A stretch of DNA of 64,000 bases from Pseudomonadota bacterium (GTDB lineage Bacteria; Pseudomonadota; Alphaproteobacteria; Acetobacterales; Acetobacteraceae): contig JAKAWQ010000012.1 of assembly GCA_021816925.1 (NCBI GenBank), positions 1 through 64,000 on the forward strand, given 5' to 3'. The position numbers were made by a program, and so were the translations under genes. Below the pieces are notes generated by a model. It ran no database searches. It worked only from the letters and a program-made list of their open reading frames with translations, and had not been told where the DNA came from. Positions 26,280 to 34,297 of this stretch are shown one piece after another (the stretch's first letter is position 1; every line of letters begins with the position of its first letter).

Positions 26280-27554
26280 ATGACCACGGAAACATACAAT
26301 AACAAGGTCACCCTCCTCCCGTCCGATGATTCGCTGATCCGCAAGACCGAGCTGATCATCAGCGGCGTGCTGCGCGGCGGTGTCCTCCTCAGCGTCGCCG
26401 TTATCCTCGGCGGCGTCATCTACCTCTATGTGCTGAAGCTCGTCGGTGGGCTGCACCATGCAACCTACCCCGACTCGCTGGGCGCGCTCTTCGCCGGGCT
26501 GATCCGGCTTGATCCACTGGCAATCATTGTTCTCGGCCTCATGATCCTCCTGGCAACGCCGGTCATCCGCGTCGCCGTCTCGATCGTCGCCTTCGCCATC
26601 GAGGAAGACCGGACCTACGTCATTATCACCACTTTGGTCCTCGTGATCCTGCTCTTCAGCATCTTCGGGGTTGGTGGTTGGCTCGGCCGGTCGGGCAGCG
26701 ACATCGTTCAGGACGATACGCCAACCTTCTTCGTTTTGGTGCTTCTGAGTTCGTTTTTTGCAGGAGTGGTCGGTGCACTCGTCGGCCTTGGCGGCGGCGT
26801 GTTCATCGTCCCGATCCTGACACTCGTCTTTCATGTCCCGTTCACGCAGGCAATCGGCGCCTCTATCGTCTCGGTGATCGCCACCTCGAGCGGAGCGGCG
26901 GCGGCCTACGTCCGGGATCGGATGACGAACCTCCGGGTGGGCATGTTCCTCGAGATCGCAACCACGCTCGGCGCGATCTGCGGCGCCCTCCTCAGCACAT
27001 TTCTCAATGCCCAGGTCCTTTTCATCGTTTTCGGGCTGGTCCTGCTGATCTCGGCCTTGCCGCTGATCATGCGCCTTGGCGAGGAGCTGCCGGAGGGGGT
27101 GAAGAACCACAAATGGGCGGAGAAGCTGCGCCTCCCCTCAACTTACCCGGACCGCCGCACCCAAGCGGACGTCCCGTACCATGTCGCCCACATCAAATCG
27201 GGCTTCAGCATGATGTATGTGGCCGGATTGATGTCCGGCTTGCTCGGCATCGGCAGCGGCACATTCAAGGTCTTGGCGATGGATACCGCCATGCGTCTGC
27301 CCATGAAGGTTTCCACCACCACCAGCAATTTCATGATCGGCGTCACTGCCGCCGCTTCGGCAGGCATCTTCTTCCAGCGCGGTGACATCGACCCGGTGAT
27401 CGCGGCTCCGGTCGCGCTTGGCGTCCTGCTCGGTGCAACGCTCGGCGCCAAGCTCATCACGCGCTTGTCGAACGTGCGGATCCGCAAGATCTTCGTCCCG
27501 GTCATCGGCTTGGTGGCGCTCAACATGCTGGCGCGCGGGTTCGGCTGGCTGTGA
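26280..27554 (+). CDS. DUF1634-TSUP (TauE/SafE) membrane permease fusion
   Basis: A 424-residue polytopic inner-membrane protein. Residues about 15-135 form a DUF1634 domain with three hydrophobic helices (LIISGVLRGGVLLSVAVIL, DPLAIIVLGLMILLATPVIR, TLVLVILLFSIFGVGG). From about residue 150 comes a TSUP/TauE anion-permease domain with GALVGLGGGVFIVPILTL, QAIGASIVSVIATSSGA and the second glycine motif GLLGIGSGTFKVLAMD. TSUP proteins export or import sulfite-type or organosulfur anions. The two domains are commonly separate neighbouring genes; here they are one chain with DUF1634 first. Start ATG 26280 follows a GGGAAAGACGGGG stretch. Confidence 0.85.
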   Translation: MTTETYNNKVTLLPSDDSLIRKTELIISGVLRGGVLLSVAVILGGVIYLYVLKLVGGLHHATYPDSLGALFAGLIRLDPLAIIVLGLMILLATPVIRVAVSIVAFAIEEDRTYVIITTLVLVILLFSIFGVGGWLGRSGSDIVQDDTPTFFVLVLLSSFFAGVVGALVGLGGGVFIVPILTLVFHVPFTQAIGASIVSVIATSSGAAAAYVRDRMTNLRVGMFLEIATTLGAICGALLSTFLNAQVLFIVFGLVLLISALPLIMRLGEELPEGVKNHKWAEKLRLPSTYPDRRTQADVPYHVAHIKSGFSMMYVAGLMSGLLGIGSGTFKVLAMDTAMRLPMKVSTTTSNFMIGVTAAASAGIFFQRGDIDPVIAAPVALGVLLGATLGAKLITRLSNVRIRKIFVPVIGLVALNMLARGFGWL

Positions 27555-27662
27555 CGGAGCAGCGGCGCCCGGCTCAGCACCTCCTCCTCATGCAAAGGCT
27601 TCAGGTCTCCGTGACGATCCTGTCCGGCATATTCCGTGACCCCCGCATGCCGCCGGTTGCCC

Positions 27663-28469
27663 TCAAGGGCTCATCAGCAGCGGTATGGTGCTCTCCTGGA
27701 TGAGGCGTGTGGATGTCCCGGGCATCAGCCAGTTCAAGATCTCGCCCCGCCGGTACGCACCCATCACGATCCCGTCCACCTCCGCCTGCCGCGCCTCCTC
27801 GAGCAAAACCGCTGCCGTCTTCCGCCCGTCCGCACCAACCCCCTTGTAGGTCGCGCCGGGCGCCAGCTTCTCGAGGCTCGTTCGGGCCTCGGCCAGCGCC
27901 GTTTCGTCCTGTTGCACGGCCACCACTGTGATTTGTTCGGCGCGGCCGATGAAGGGGCTGAACGCCGCGATCGCGCGCCGCAACGGCGGCACATCCTCCC
28001 AGCCCACCAACAGGCGCCGGCCGAAGGTGCCTTGCCAGCCCGGCGGTATCATGACCACCGGATGCCCTGCGCGCAGCAGCGCCGCGCGCAGCGTCTCCCG
28101 ATGCCCCACCGGCTGCGTGTGTGGCGAGGCCAGGACGACGAAGCTCGCCCTGATCCGGTGCGGTCGCAGCGCCCGCCATTCGTCGCCCCTCACCACTTCA
28201 AGCGACGCCGCCAGCCCCGATTGGCGCGTCCAGTCGGCGGCGAGATCGGCCAGGGCGTCGGTTTCCGCCTGTTCCCGCTCGTCGAGATGCTCGACCTCGT
28301 ATTCCGAGAGCTGCTCCTGGGTCGGCAGGATCAACGAGCCTGGCCCCACCTGCACATGCAACAGATGAAGCGGCTGTCCTACCGTCCGGCTGATGCTCGC
28401 GGCAACGTCGAGGCACTCCTGCGCGCCGGTGGTGGAGGCAAGCAGTACAAGGATATAGGGGTCGTCCAT
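27663..28469 (-). CDS. Universal stress protein (UspA family, tandem domain)
   Basis: A 268-residue cytosolic protein. It begins MDDPYILVLLASTTGAQECL and has a second Usp-like half with LVGWEDVPPLRRAIAAF, VDGIVMGAYRRG and the family ending STRLIQESTIPLLMSP. The length fits two Usp domains in tandem; the first lacks clear nucleotide-binding glycines. ATG 28469 gives the Usp N-terminus, whereas the open frame further upstream has no family-like residues. It is convergent with the TSUP permease. Role: general stress protection; specifics unknown. Confidence 0.83.
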   Translation of the reverse strand: MDDPYILVLLASTTGAQECLDVAASISRTVGQPLHLLHVQVGPGSLILPTQEQLSEYEVEHLDEREQAETDALADLAADWTRQSGLAASLEVVRGDEWRALRPHRIRASFVVLASPHTQPVGHRETLRAALLRAGHPVVMIPPGWQGTFGRRLLVGWEDVPPLRRAIAAFSPFIGRAEQITVVAVQQDETALAEARTSLEKLAPGATYKGVGADGRKTAAVLLEEARQAEVDGIVMGAYRRGEILNWLMPGTSTRLIQESTIPLLMSP

Positions 28470-28636
28470 GGTTGCGGCCCTTCCGAACGTTTCTGGGAAC
28501 CACGCGGGAGCAGAGGGCTCCCCGGCGCTTGACTGCATACCATAGAGCGGATCGCGGTTGACTGGAATCGCCGGAGGCAATCCCAAAGTAGCCACGGGTT
28601 GGGTAAATCCGCTCGGGAAACCGAAGGCGGGCGTGT

Positions 28637-29632
28637 TCAGCTTGGCCGGACAGGCTCCGGGCCCCGCTCCGCGCGCGTGGCGGGAAGATCCTCCTCGATG
28701 AACGCCCGCAGAAGTTCTCCAAGCGGCTCGTGCGCCGCGAAACCGAGCCGGCTCGCGCGCTCCGGAACGAACGCGGCTGGCCAGGACGCGATGATCCCGG
28801 CAACCTCGGGGTCCTCGACGCGCCGCACCAAAGAGGCCGCCCCGGGCTTCACCGATTCAAGCGCGGCCAGCATCTCACGGACGCTCACACTCAACCCTGG
28901 CGGGTTGATCCCCCGATCGACCCCCATTGGCCGGCTGTCGAGGGCCGCTGCGTGCGCCAGCCAGTCAATGACCCGCCTCGGACTCGCCACCCAGACCGCA
29001 AAATCCTCGCTGACCGGCAGTTCTGCCGAAAGGCCAAGGAGCGGCTCGCGGATGATCGCCGAGACGAAGCTTGACGCCGCCCGGTTCGGCCGCCCCGGCC
29101 GCACGATCACCGTCGGCAGCCTGAGGTTCACCGCATCGAGAAACCCTCGTCGGCTCGCGTCCTGGAGAATGAGCTCCGAGGCCGCCTTTTGCGCGCCGTA
29201 GCTGTTGGCCGGGATCTGTCGCGCGTCGTCGCCGAGCACGGCATTCTGTCCGCCGCTGAAGCTCGCCACGCTCGAGGTGAAAACGACGCGCGGCGGATGC
29301 GAGAGCCGCCGGCAAGCGGCAATCACCCGCTCCGTGCCACCGAGATTAACCCTCATCCCGAGATCGAAATCGGCCTCTGCCGCCGCGCTGACGATCGCGG
29401 CAAGGTGGAACACCACGTCCGTTCCTTGGGGGATCGCCTCCTCCGGCAGCGCTGCCACGTCGCACGCCCTGCACTCGATCGGGAAGCGCGCTGGCGGTGC
29501 GGGCGGTCGGGAAAGGTCCGAGAGCACGAGCCTGGCGAGTGGCTGCGTGCCGAGGCGTCCCTCTCGGGCGAGCTTTCCGACGAGCTTCCGCCCGAGGAAG
29601 CCGCCCGCCCCGATAACTGCGATCTGCATCAT
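28637..29632 (-). CDS. denD: NAD-dependent epimerase/dehydratase, D-erythronate dehydrogenase-like
   Basis: A 331-residue extended SDR. It has MQIAVIGAGGFLGRKL (Rossmann glycines), VVFHLAAIVSAAAEADFDLG, VVFTSSVASFSG, catalytic YGAQK, and NLRLPTVIVRPGRPN followed by SSFVSAIIREPL. The AIVS-A-AEADFDLG and REPLLG features are those of DenD (D-erythronate 2-dehydrogenase), which feeds four-carbon sugar acids into central metabolism. The usual partners (DenI, OtnK, OtnC) are not in this window, so the exact substrate is uncertain. Two consecutive ATGs (29632, 29629) follow a GGAAGGA site. IS256 debris lies directly upstream. Confidence 0.72.
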   Translation of the reverse strand: MMQIAVIGAGGFLGRKLVGKLAREGRLGTQPLARLVLSDLSRPPAPPARFPIECRACDVAALPEEAIPQGTDVVFHLAAIVSAAAEADFDLGMRVNLGGTERVIAACRRLSHPPRVVFTSSVASFSGGQNAVLGDDARQIPANSYGAQKAASELILQDASRRGFLDAVNLRLPTVIVRPGRPNRAASSFVSAIIREPLLGLSAELPVSEDFAVWVASPRRVIDWLAHAAALDSRPMGVDRGINPPGLSVSVREMLAALESVKPGAASLVRRVEDPEVAGIIASWPAAFVPERASRLGFAAHEPLGELLRAFIEEDLPATRAERGPEPVRPS

Positions 29633-29690
29633 CTTTTCCTTCCCCATTCCCCCGTCGGTGCATTGGCTCGCGCTTGATCGAAAGCCCGCT

Positions 29691-29831
29691 CTCGCCGCGC
29701 CCGGCACCGGACAGCGCTTCCGCGTCCGGCTCCATCCGCCGCTGCGCGGCAAAGCCGATCATCTCGCAGAGAAACCTCGCCTCAGAGCCCTTCTCCAGAA
29801 GCGCGCGAAGGGCGATCTTATCGTCGGTCAT
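29691..29831 (-). pseudogene. IS256-family transposase, N-terminal remnant
   Basis: From an ATG at 29831 the minus strand encodes about 47 residues: MTDDKIALRALLEKGSEARF, then CEMIGFAAQRRMEPDAEALS and GAGRGE, the conserved beginning of IS256-type transposases. Beyond that the frame leaves the family pattern and runs into the denD upstream region. No catalytic residues remain. It may have carried the original promoter region of denD aside or provided a new one. Confidence 0.72.
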
Positions 29832-30264
29832 CGCGGCGCTCTCCAAGGTTAGAGTTGCGTTCGACGACCCAACCCTACCCTGGAACACCCCGGTGACCAC
29901 CGCTCTCGATAAGTGGCGCGCCTACGTCGGACCCCTCGCAATCGCTTCGGCAGGCCATTAACGCGCAGCTCCCGCACCATCAATGGGGACACGACTGCAT
30001 TAGCTGGCGCCCCGTGCTGATCGGTCAGTTCAAGTGCATACGACACACATCGCTCAATTCTGACGACTCGGGCTTCTTCCGAAGGCCGGATGTCGAGCGA
30101 ATTCCTTTGTTGCCCTCGATGGCATGGAACCCGCTGCCATCTAGACCATCACGCGCGGACGTTGCAGGGATTCGCTGGCGGGTGTCGTGTAAAGCGTTGA
30201 TTGCGTTTACTGAATTGGGGGTCGAGACCAAGCAGTCCACGCCAACGCGAGAGCCACACCCGCC
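29832..30264. other. Intergenic stretch between two IS remnants
   Basis: About 430 bp of locally lower GC. No convincing gene: the longest minus-strand frame near 30000 has no motif I recognise. The last 80 bases are probably the left end of the IS1380 element, but I could not define its terminal repeat. Confidence 0.4.
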
Positions 30265-30990
30265 ATGTCCGAAGATACGCTCCTGCCGTTCGATTTCCCA
30301 GCCGTCGGGCGCAAGAAAGTCACCGCCGCGTTCGGCGGCGGGCGCCTCACATCCGATGGCGGCGTGATGCTGCTGGCCGCTGCCGAACGGCATCTGGGTA
30401 TCGCCGACAGGCTGGCAGCCTTGATCGCCGACCCGCGCGACCAGAAACTCGTGACGCACAACGGCAGCGACATTCTGCGGGCGCGGATCTTCGCCATTGC
30501 CTGCGGCTATGAGGATGCCAACGACCTCGATCGCCTGCGCAGCGATACCGGCTTCAAGCTGGCCTGCGGGCGCCTGCCCGACAGCGGCCCCGATCTGTGC
30601 TCGCAACCCACTGTGTCGCGCTGGGAGAACGCGCCCACCAGGCACGAAGTGGCGGCCATGAGCTACGCCATGATCGATATCTGTTGCGTCAGTTACCCTC
30701 GCCCGCCGCGTGGGGTGACGCTGGACATCGACGACACCGTCGATGTGGTGCACGGCCACCAGCAGCTCGCGCTGTTCAACGCGCACTACGATGAGCGCTA
30801 CTTCCTGCCGATCCATGTCTACGGCGCGGCCACCGCGCGCTCGGTCGCGGTGCTGCTGCGACCCGGCAAGACCCCCCTCGGGCCACGAGGTGCGCGGGCG
30901 CATCCGGCACCTCATGCGCCGCATCCGCACCCATTGGCCGCGCACGAAACTGACCATCCGTGGCGACAGCCATTGCGGTCGCTTATGTGG
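30265..30990 (+). pseudogene. IS1380-family transposase, frameshifted and truncated
   Basis: Starts MSEDTLLPFDFPAVGRKKVT, then SDGGVMLLAAAERHLGIADR, ILRARIFAIACGYEDANDLD, TLDIDDTVDVVHGHQQL and HYDERYFLPIHVY, the typical N-terminal half of an IS1380 transposase with its first catalytic Asp region. Six C bases at 30872-30877 (five would keep the frame) shift it; the +1 frame continues SGHEVRGRIRHLMRRIRTHW and KLTIRGDSHCGR, then stops matching near 30990. The catalytic C-terminal half is absent. Confidence 0.83.
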
Positions 30991-31469
30991 ACGGCCCCAT
31001 GGCGACAAGACTCTTCTATCTATCAGGTCTGTCTACCAGGCCGCCGAAGTTGGCCCTGATTGGCTGCGGTTTCTGTCGATGGCCAATAGGATTGCGATAG
31101 GCTACAGGCACAAGCCATTCGCAACACCGGGAGCGGTAGACGGTCAGTCGCGGCCGAACCCGCCTGGCGGGTCGATCGCCTGGAGTTCGGCGAGATCAAG
31201 ATCGCAGATCGCCCCCCATGTGATCGAGACCGCGACGCGGGTACCCATCGCGTTCGCCGCCTCATGTTCCGAGGCCGAGCTGTTCGGAGGCATCGCGCGC
31301 CGCCTCGCGGGTATCAGGCCGCGACAGAGAAACGGCCCAATTCAGCCGAACAGAGAAACACTACCGGCCGGGTAGCACACCGCACGGGGGTCAGTTCTTC
31401 GCGTCGTCAGGGGACAATTCCGGATGTCGCTGGACAACCGGTCAAACCGCGCCGATTCCGCGCTGCACT
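30991..31469. other. No recognisable gene; transposon-scarred region
   Basis: About 480 bp between the IS1380 remnant and the penicillin-binding protein fragment. Frames on both strands are short and give no family match I can name. Confidence 0.45.
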
Positions 31470-31649
31470 ATTGCAGGAAACGTCGGCACCACCGCGGACT
31501 TTCGTAACGCGTGGTTCATTGGCCTGGGCAACGGCGACGTGATCAGGGTGTGGCTGGGCAATGACCATGCGGCGCCCTTGCATGATGTCATGGCCGCCGG
31601 ACCCGCAGTCGAGTTGTTCGGCGAGGTTGCTCTCGCCCTCACGGGATGA
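31470..31649 (+). pseudogene. C-terminal fragment of a class A penicillin-binding protein
   Basis: Fifty-nine codons ending in TGA encode AGNVGTTADFRNAWFIG, then VWLGNDHAAPLHDV and PAVELFGEVALALTG. This is the end of a PBP1-type transpeptidase domain, where the normal text is KTGTT-DFRDAWFIG, VWVGNDD and a GGGLPA element. The catalytic KTG has become NVG and GGGLPA has become AAGPAV, so it is both truncated and degenerate. No upstream PBP sequence is visible in any frame. It does not appear as a long ORF. Confidence 0.62.
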
Positions 31650-31938
31650 GCAAAGGCCGTTCCGCATAGCGGTCGCATCGGCGCGAGTCCCGGTCGCCAC
31701 CATGCCTCGGTCCGGTTGCGGCGAGCGCCTCATGGCGGACGGTCTCAGCCGCGGCTTAGCGGCATCGCCGATCCCGTTCAAAGACGTCGCGAACCGTTGA
31801 CTCGTGCCCTGCCGAGGCTGCAAGCTTGCCATGAACAGGGCGCAGAACGGCCCTGCTGGGAAAGCTTCCGGACGGACGGCGCCAGTACCGCGCCATCGTC
31901 GTCTCGCCGCGGGGGGCTGCCTGGAGAAGGAGGGCCAC

Positions 31939-33186
31939 GTGAAATCAAAACTCTTCGCTGCCTGTTTCGGTCTGGCACTTTTGGCTGGGGCCGCGTGCCT
32001 CGGGCCGGCGAAGGCGGCCACCGTCGGACCCGTCACCGATCCACTCGGCGTGGTTCGTATTCCAAAGGGGGCGCCGATCGAGATCGGAGGCTATTGGGTG
32101 CTCTCCGGGCCTGATACCGCGCTCGGTCTCGACGAACAACGCGGCGTCGAGGTCGCCATTCACGACATGGGCGGCAAATTGCTCGGCCACCCGATCCAGT
32201 TCCACCCCGAGGACGACCAGTGCACCGCCGAGGGCGGGCAGACTGCGGCGACCAAGCTTGCCTCGATCCCCAACATGGTCATCGTGATCGGCCCGGCATG
32301 CTCCAGTGCAGCAACCCCCGCGGCGCCGATCCTCTGGCAGGCGGGCATCACGGATATCGGAACTGCCTCGACTGCGCCCTCGCTTACCGCGCCGAACCGG
32401 CCAAAGGGTTTCTACGGCTTCGCGCGCACCATCTTCAGCGACAACGACCAAGGCGCATCGGACGCAAACTACCTGTACAAGGTGATGAAATTCCGCACCG
32501 CCGTTGCGATCCAGGACGGCAGCCCGTACGCAGACCAGCTTGCCCATGTCTTCGCCGCCGCGTTCACCAAGCTCGGCGGCAAGGTCTTCTCGATCGAGGG
32601 CGTGACGCCAACCGAGGTCGATATGCACCCGGTGCTCACACGCATCGCCAGCGAGAAGCCGGATGTCGTCTATATGCCGATCTTCGTCGCCGCGGCGGCG
32701 CAGATCCTTCGCCAGTCCAAGCAGGTTCCGGGCCTGCAGCACACGATGATCTATGGCGGCGGCGCGCTGATGGCGCCCGACATGATCGAGGCAGCCGGCC
32801 CCTCGATCGTTGGTTTCCACATCGGCTATCCCGACATCTCGCCCAAGGCTCTCGGCAAGACCTACCCACATCTTCTCGCCGAGTACAAAAAGATGTTCGG
32901 TGAGGCGCCGATCTCCGGCTACCACGCGAACGCCTACGATGCCGCCGTGCTGGCCTTCAAGGCGATCAAGGAGGTCGCGAAGACGGATGCCGCAGGCAAT
33001 CTCTATATCGGCAAGATGGCACTGCGGAATGCAGTCTTCGCCACGAAATTCGAGGGTGCCAGCGGCCCGATCGCCTGCAACCCGTACGGGGAGTGCGCCA
33101 AGTTCAAGCCGGCGGTCTACGAATTCACCAACGCCAATCCCAAGACCTTCAAGATCGGCGTCAATCCGAAACGGATCTGGCCGTAA
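31939..33186 (+). CDS. Branched-chain amino acid type ABC transporter substrate-binding protein
   Basis: A 415-residue periplasmic binding protein (type 1 fold, LivK-like). A signal peptide runs VKSKLFAACFGLALLAGAAC to AKA. The mature part begins with IEIGGYWVLSGPDTALGLDE and GVEVAIHDMGGKLLGHPI, typical of this class, and has VIVIGPACSSAATPAAPI. The GTG at 31939 is preceded by AAGGAGGG with five bases spacing, which fixes the start. It is the first gene of a five-gene importer operon. LivK-class proteins also bind aromatic acids, amides and urea, so the ligand is not certain to be a branched-chain amino acid. Confidence 0.9.
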   Translation: MKSKLFAACFGLALLAGAACLGPAKAATVGPVTDPLGVVRIPKGAPIEIGGYWVLSGPDTALGLDEQRGVEVAIHDMGGKLLGHPIQFHPEDDQCTAEGGQTAATKLASIPNMVIVIGPACSSAATPAAPILWQAGITDIGTASTAPSLTAPNRPKGFYGFARTIFSDNDQGASDANYLYKVMKFRTAVAIQDGSPYADQLAHVFAAAFTKLGGKVFSIEGVTPTEVDMHPVLTRIASEKPDVVYMPIFVAAAAQILRQSKQVPGLQHTMIYGGGALMAPDMIEAAGPSIVGFHIGYPDISPKALGKTYPHLLAEYKKMFGEAPISGYHANAYDAAVLAFKAIKEVAKTDAAGNLYIGKMALRNAVFATKFEGASGPIACNPYGECAKFKPAVYEFTNANPKTFKIGVNPKRIWP

Positions 33187-33211
33187 CGCCGATACCATCC
33201 CGACGCCGGGG

Positions 33212-34297
33212 ATGAGCGCCGGCGACGTTGCCGCCCTCGGCGGCGCCCGCCTGCCGCGCCTCGGGGCGGTCGGGATGGCCCTCTGGACCGTGCGGTTCCT
33301 CGTCTTCGGCGTCGTTGTCGCCGGCATCATCGGAACGATCGTCAAGGATCGCTATACCGCCGCCCAGTGGTTCGACTTCGTTCTCTTCGGCCTGACCATC
33401 GGCAGCATCTACGCGCAGATCGCGCTCGGCTACACGATGGTCTACGGCGTCCTGCGCCTGATCAATTTCGCGCACGGCGACATCATGATGAGCGGCGCCT
33501 TCGCCGGCTTGTTCGTCGCGAATCCGCTCGAGAACTCCGGCTTCCTCGAGGCGCACCCCGTGCTCGGCATGGCAGCGATCCTTGCGGTCGCGATGACGGT
33601 CTCGGGCGGCATCGCAGTCCTGACCGAGCGTATCGCCTATCGCCCGTTCCGCCGTGTGCGCGGCCTCGCCCCGCTCATCTGCGCGATCGGGGTGTCGTTC
33701 TTTCTGGAGCAGACGTTTCGCGGGTTTTTCGGCTCAGGGGTCAAATCCTATCCTGATCCATCCTGGCAGCGTGCCGCGTTCCATTTCGGTGGAGTGGAGG
33801 TACCGCGAATCGACGTGCTCGTGATGGTGCTGGCACTGGCCTTCATGGCGGTGCTCTACGCGATCGTGCAGCGCACCCGCATGGGAACGGCCATGCGCGC
33901 GGTTTCGGAAGATCCCGAGGCGGCGGCGCTGATGGGCATCGATATCGACAAGGTGGTGGTGTTCACCTTCCTGCTCGGCGGGGCGATGGCGGGCATTGCG
34001 GGCGTCTTCTATGCGTTCCTCTACAAGCAGGTCTATTTCTACATGGGCTTCACGCCGGGCATCAAAGCCTTCGGCGCGGCAGTGCTTGGCGGCATCGGCA
34101 ACATTCCCGGCGCGGTGCTGGGCGGATTTTTTCTGGGACTCGTCGAGTCCGTCGGACCGACGCTCGTCCTTGACGGACTCGGCATCCCGGCGCCGTACCA
34201 GTTACGCGACGTTATTGCCTACACGCTGCTGATCATGGTGCTGATCTTTCGCCCGGAGGGAATCCTCGGCGAACGCATGGCGAGGAAGCGCGCATGA
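33212..34297 (+). CDS. Branched-chain amino acid type ABC permease (LivH family)
   Basis: A 361-residue inner-membrane permease. LivH features: LFGLTIGSIYAQIALGYTMV, GVLRLINFAHGDIMMSGAF, ERIAYRPFRRVRGLAPLICA, the cytoplasmic loop RTRMGTAMRAVSEDPEAAAL (coupling to the ATPase) and FGAAVLGGIGNIPGAVLGG. It has about 40 extra N-terminal residues before the core, with one additional hydrophobic helix, if the ATG at 33212 is used. It overlaps the next permease gene by four bases. Confidence 0.92.
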   Translation: MSAGDVAALGGARLPRLGAVGMALWTVRFLVFGVVVAGIIGTIVKDRYTAAQWFDFVLFGLTIGSIYAQIALGYTMVYGVLRLINFAHGDIMMSGAFAGLFVANPLENSGFLEAHPVLGMAAILAVAMTVSGGIAVLTERIAYRPFRRVRGLAPLICAIGVSFFLEQTFRGFFGSGVKSYPDPSWQRAAFHFGGVEVPRIDVLVMVLALAFMAVLYAIVQRTRMGTAMRAVSEDPEAAALMGIDIDKVVVFTFLLGGAMAGIAGVFYAFLYKQVYFYMGFTPGIKAFGAAVLGGIGNIPGAVLGGFFLGLVESVGPTLVLDGLGIPAPYQLRDVIAYTLLIMVLIFRPEGILGERMARKRA

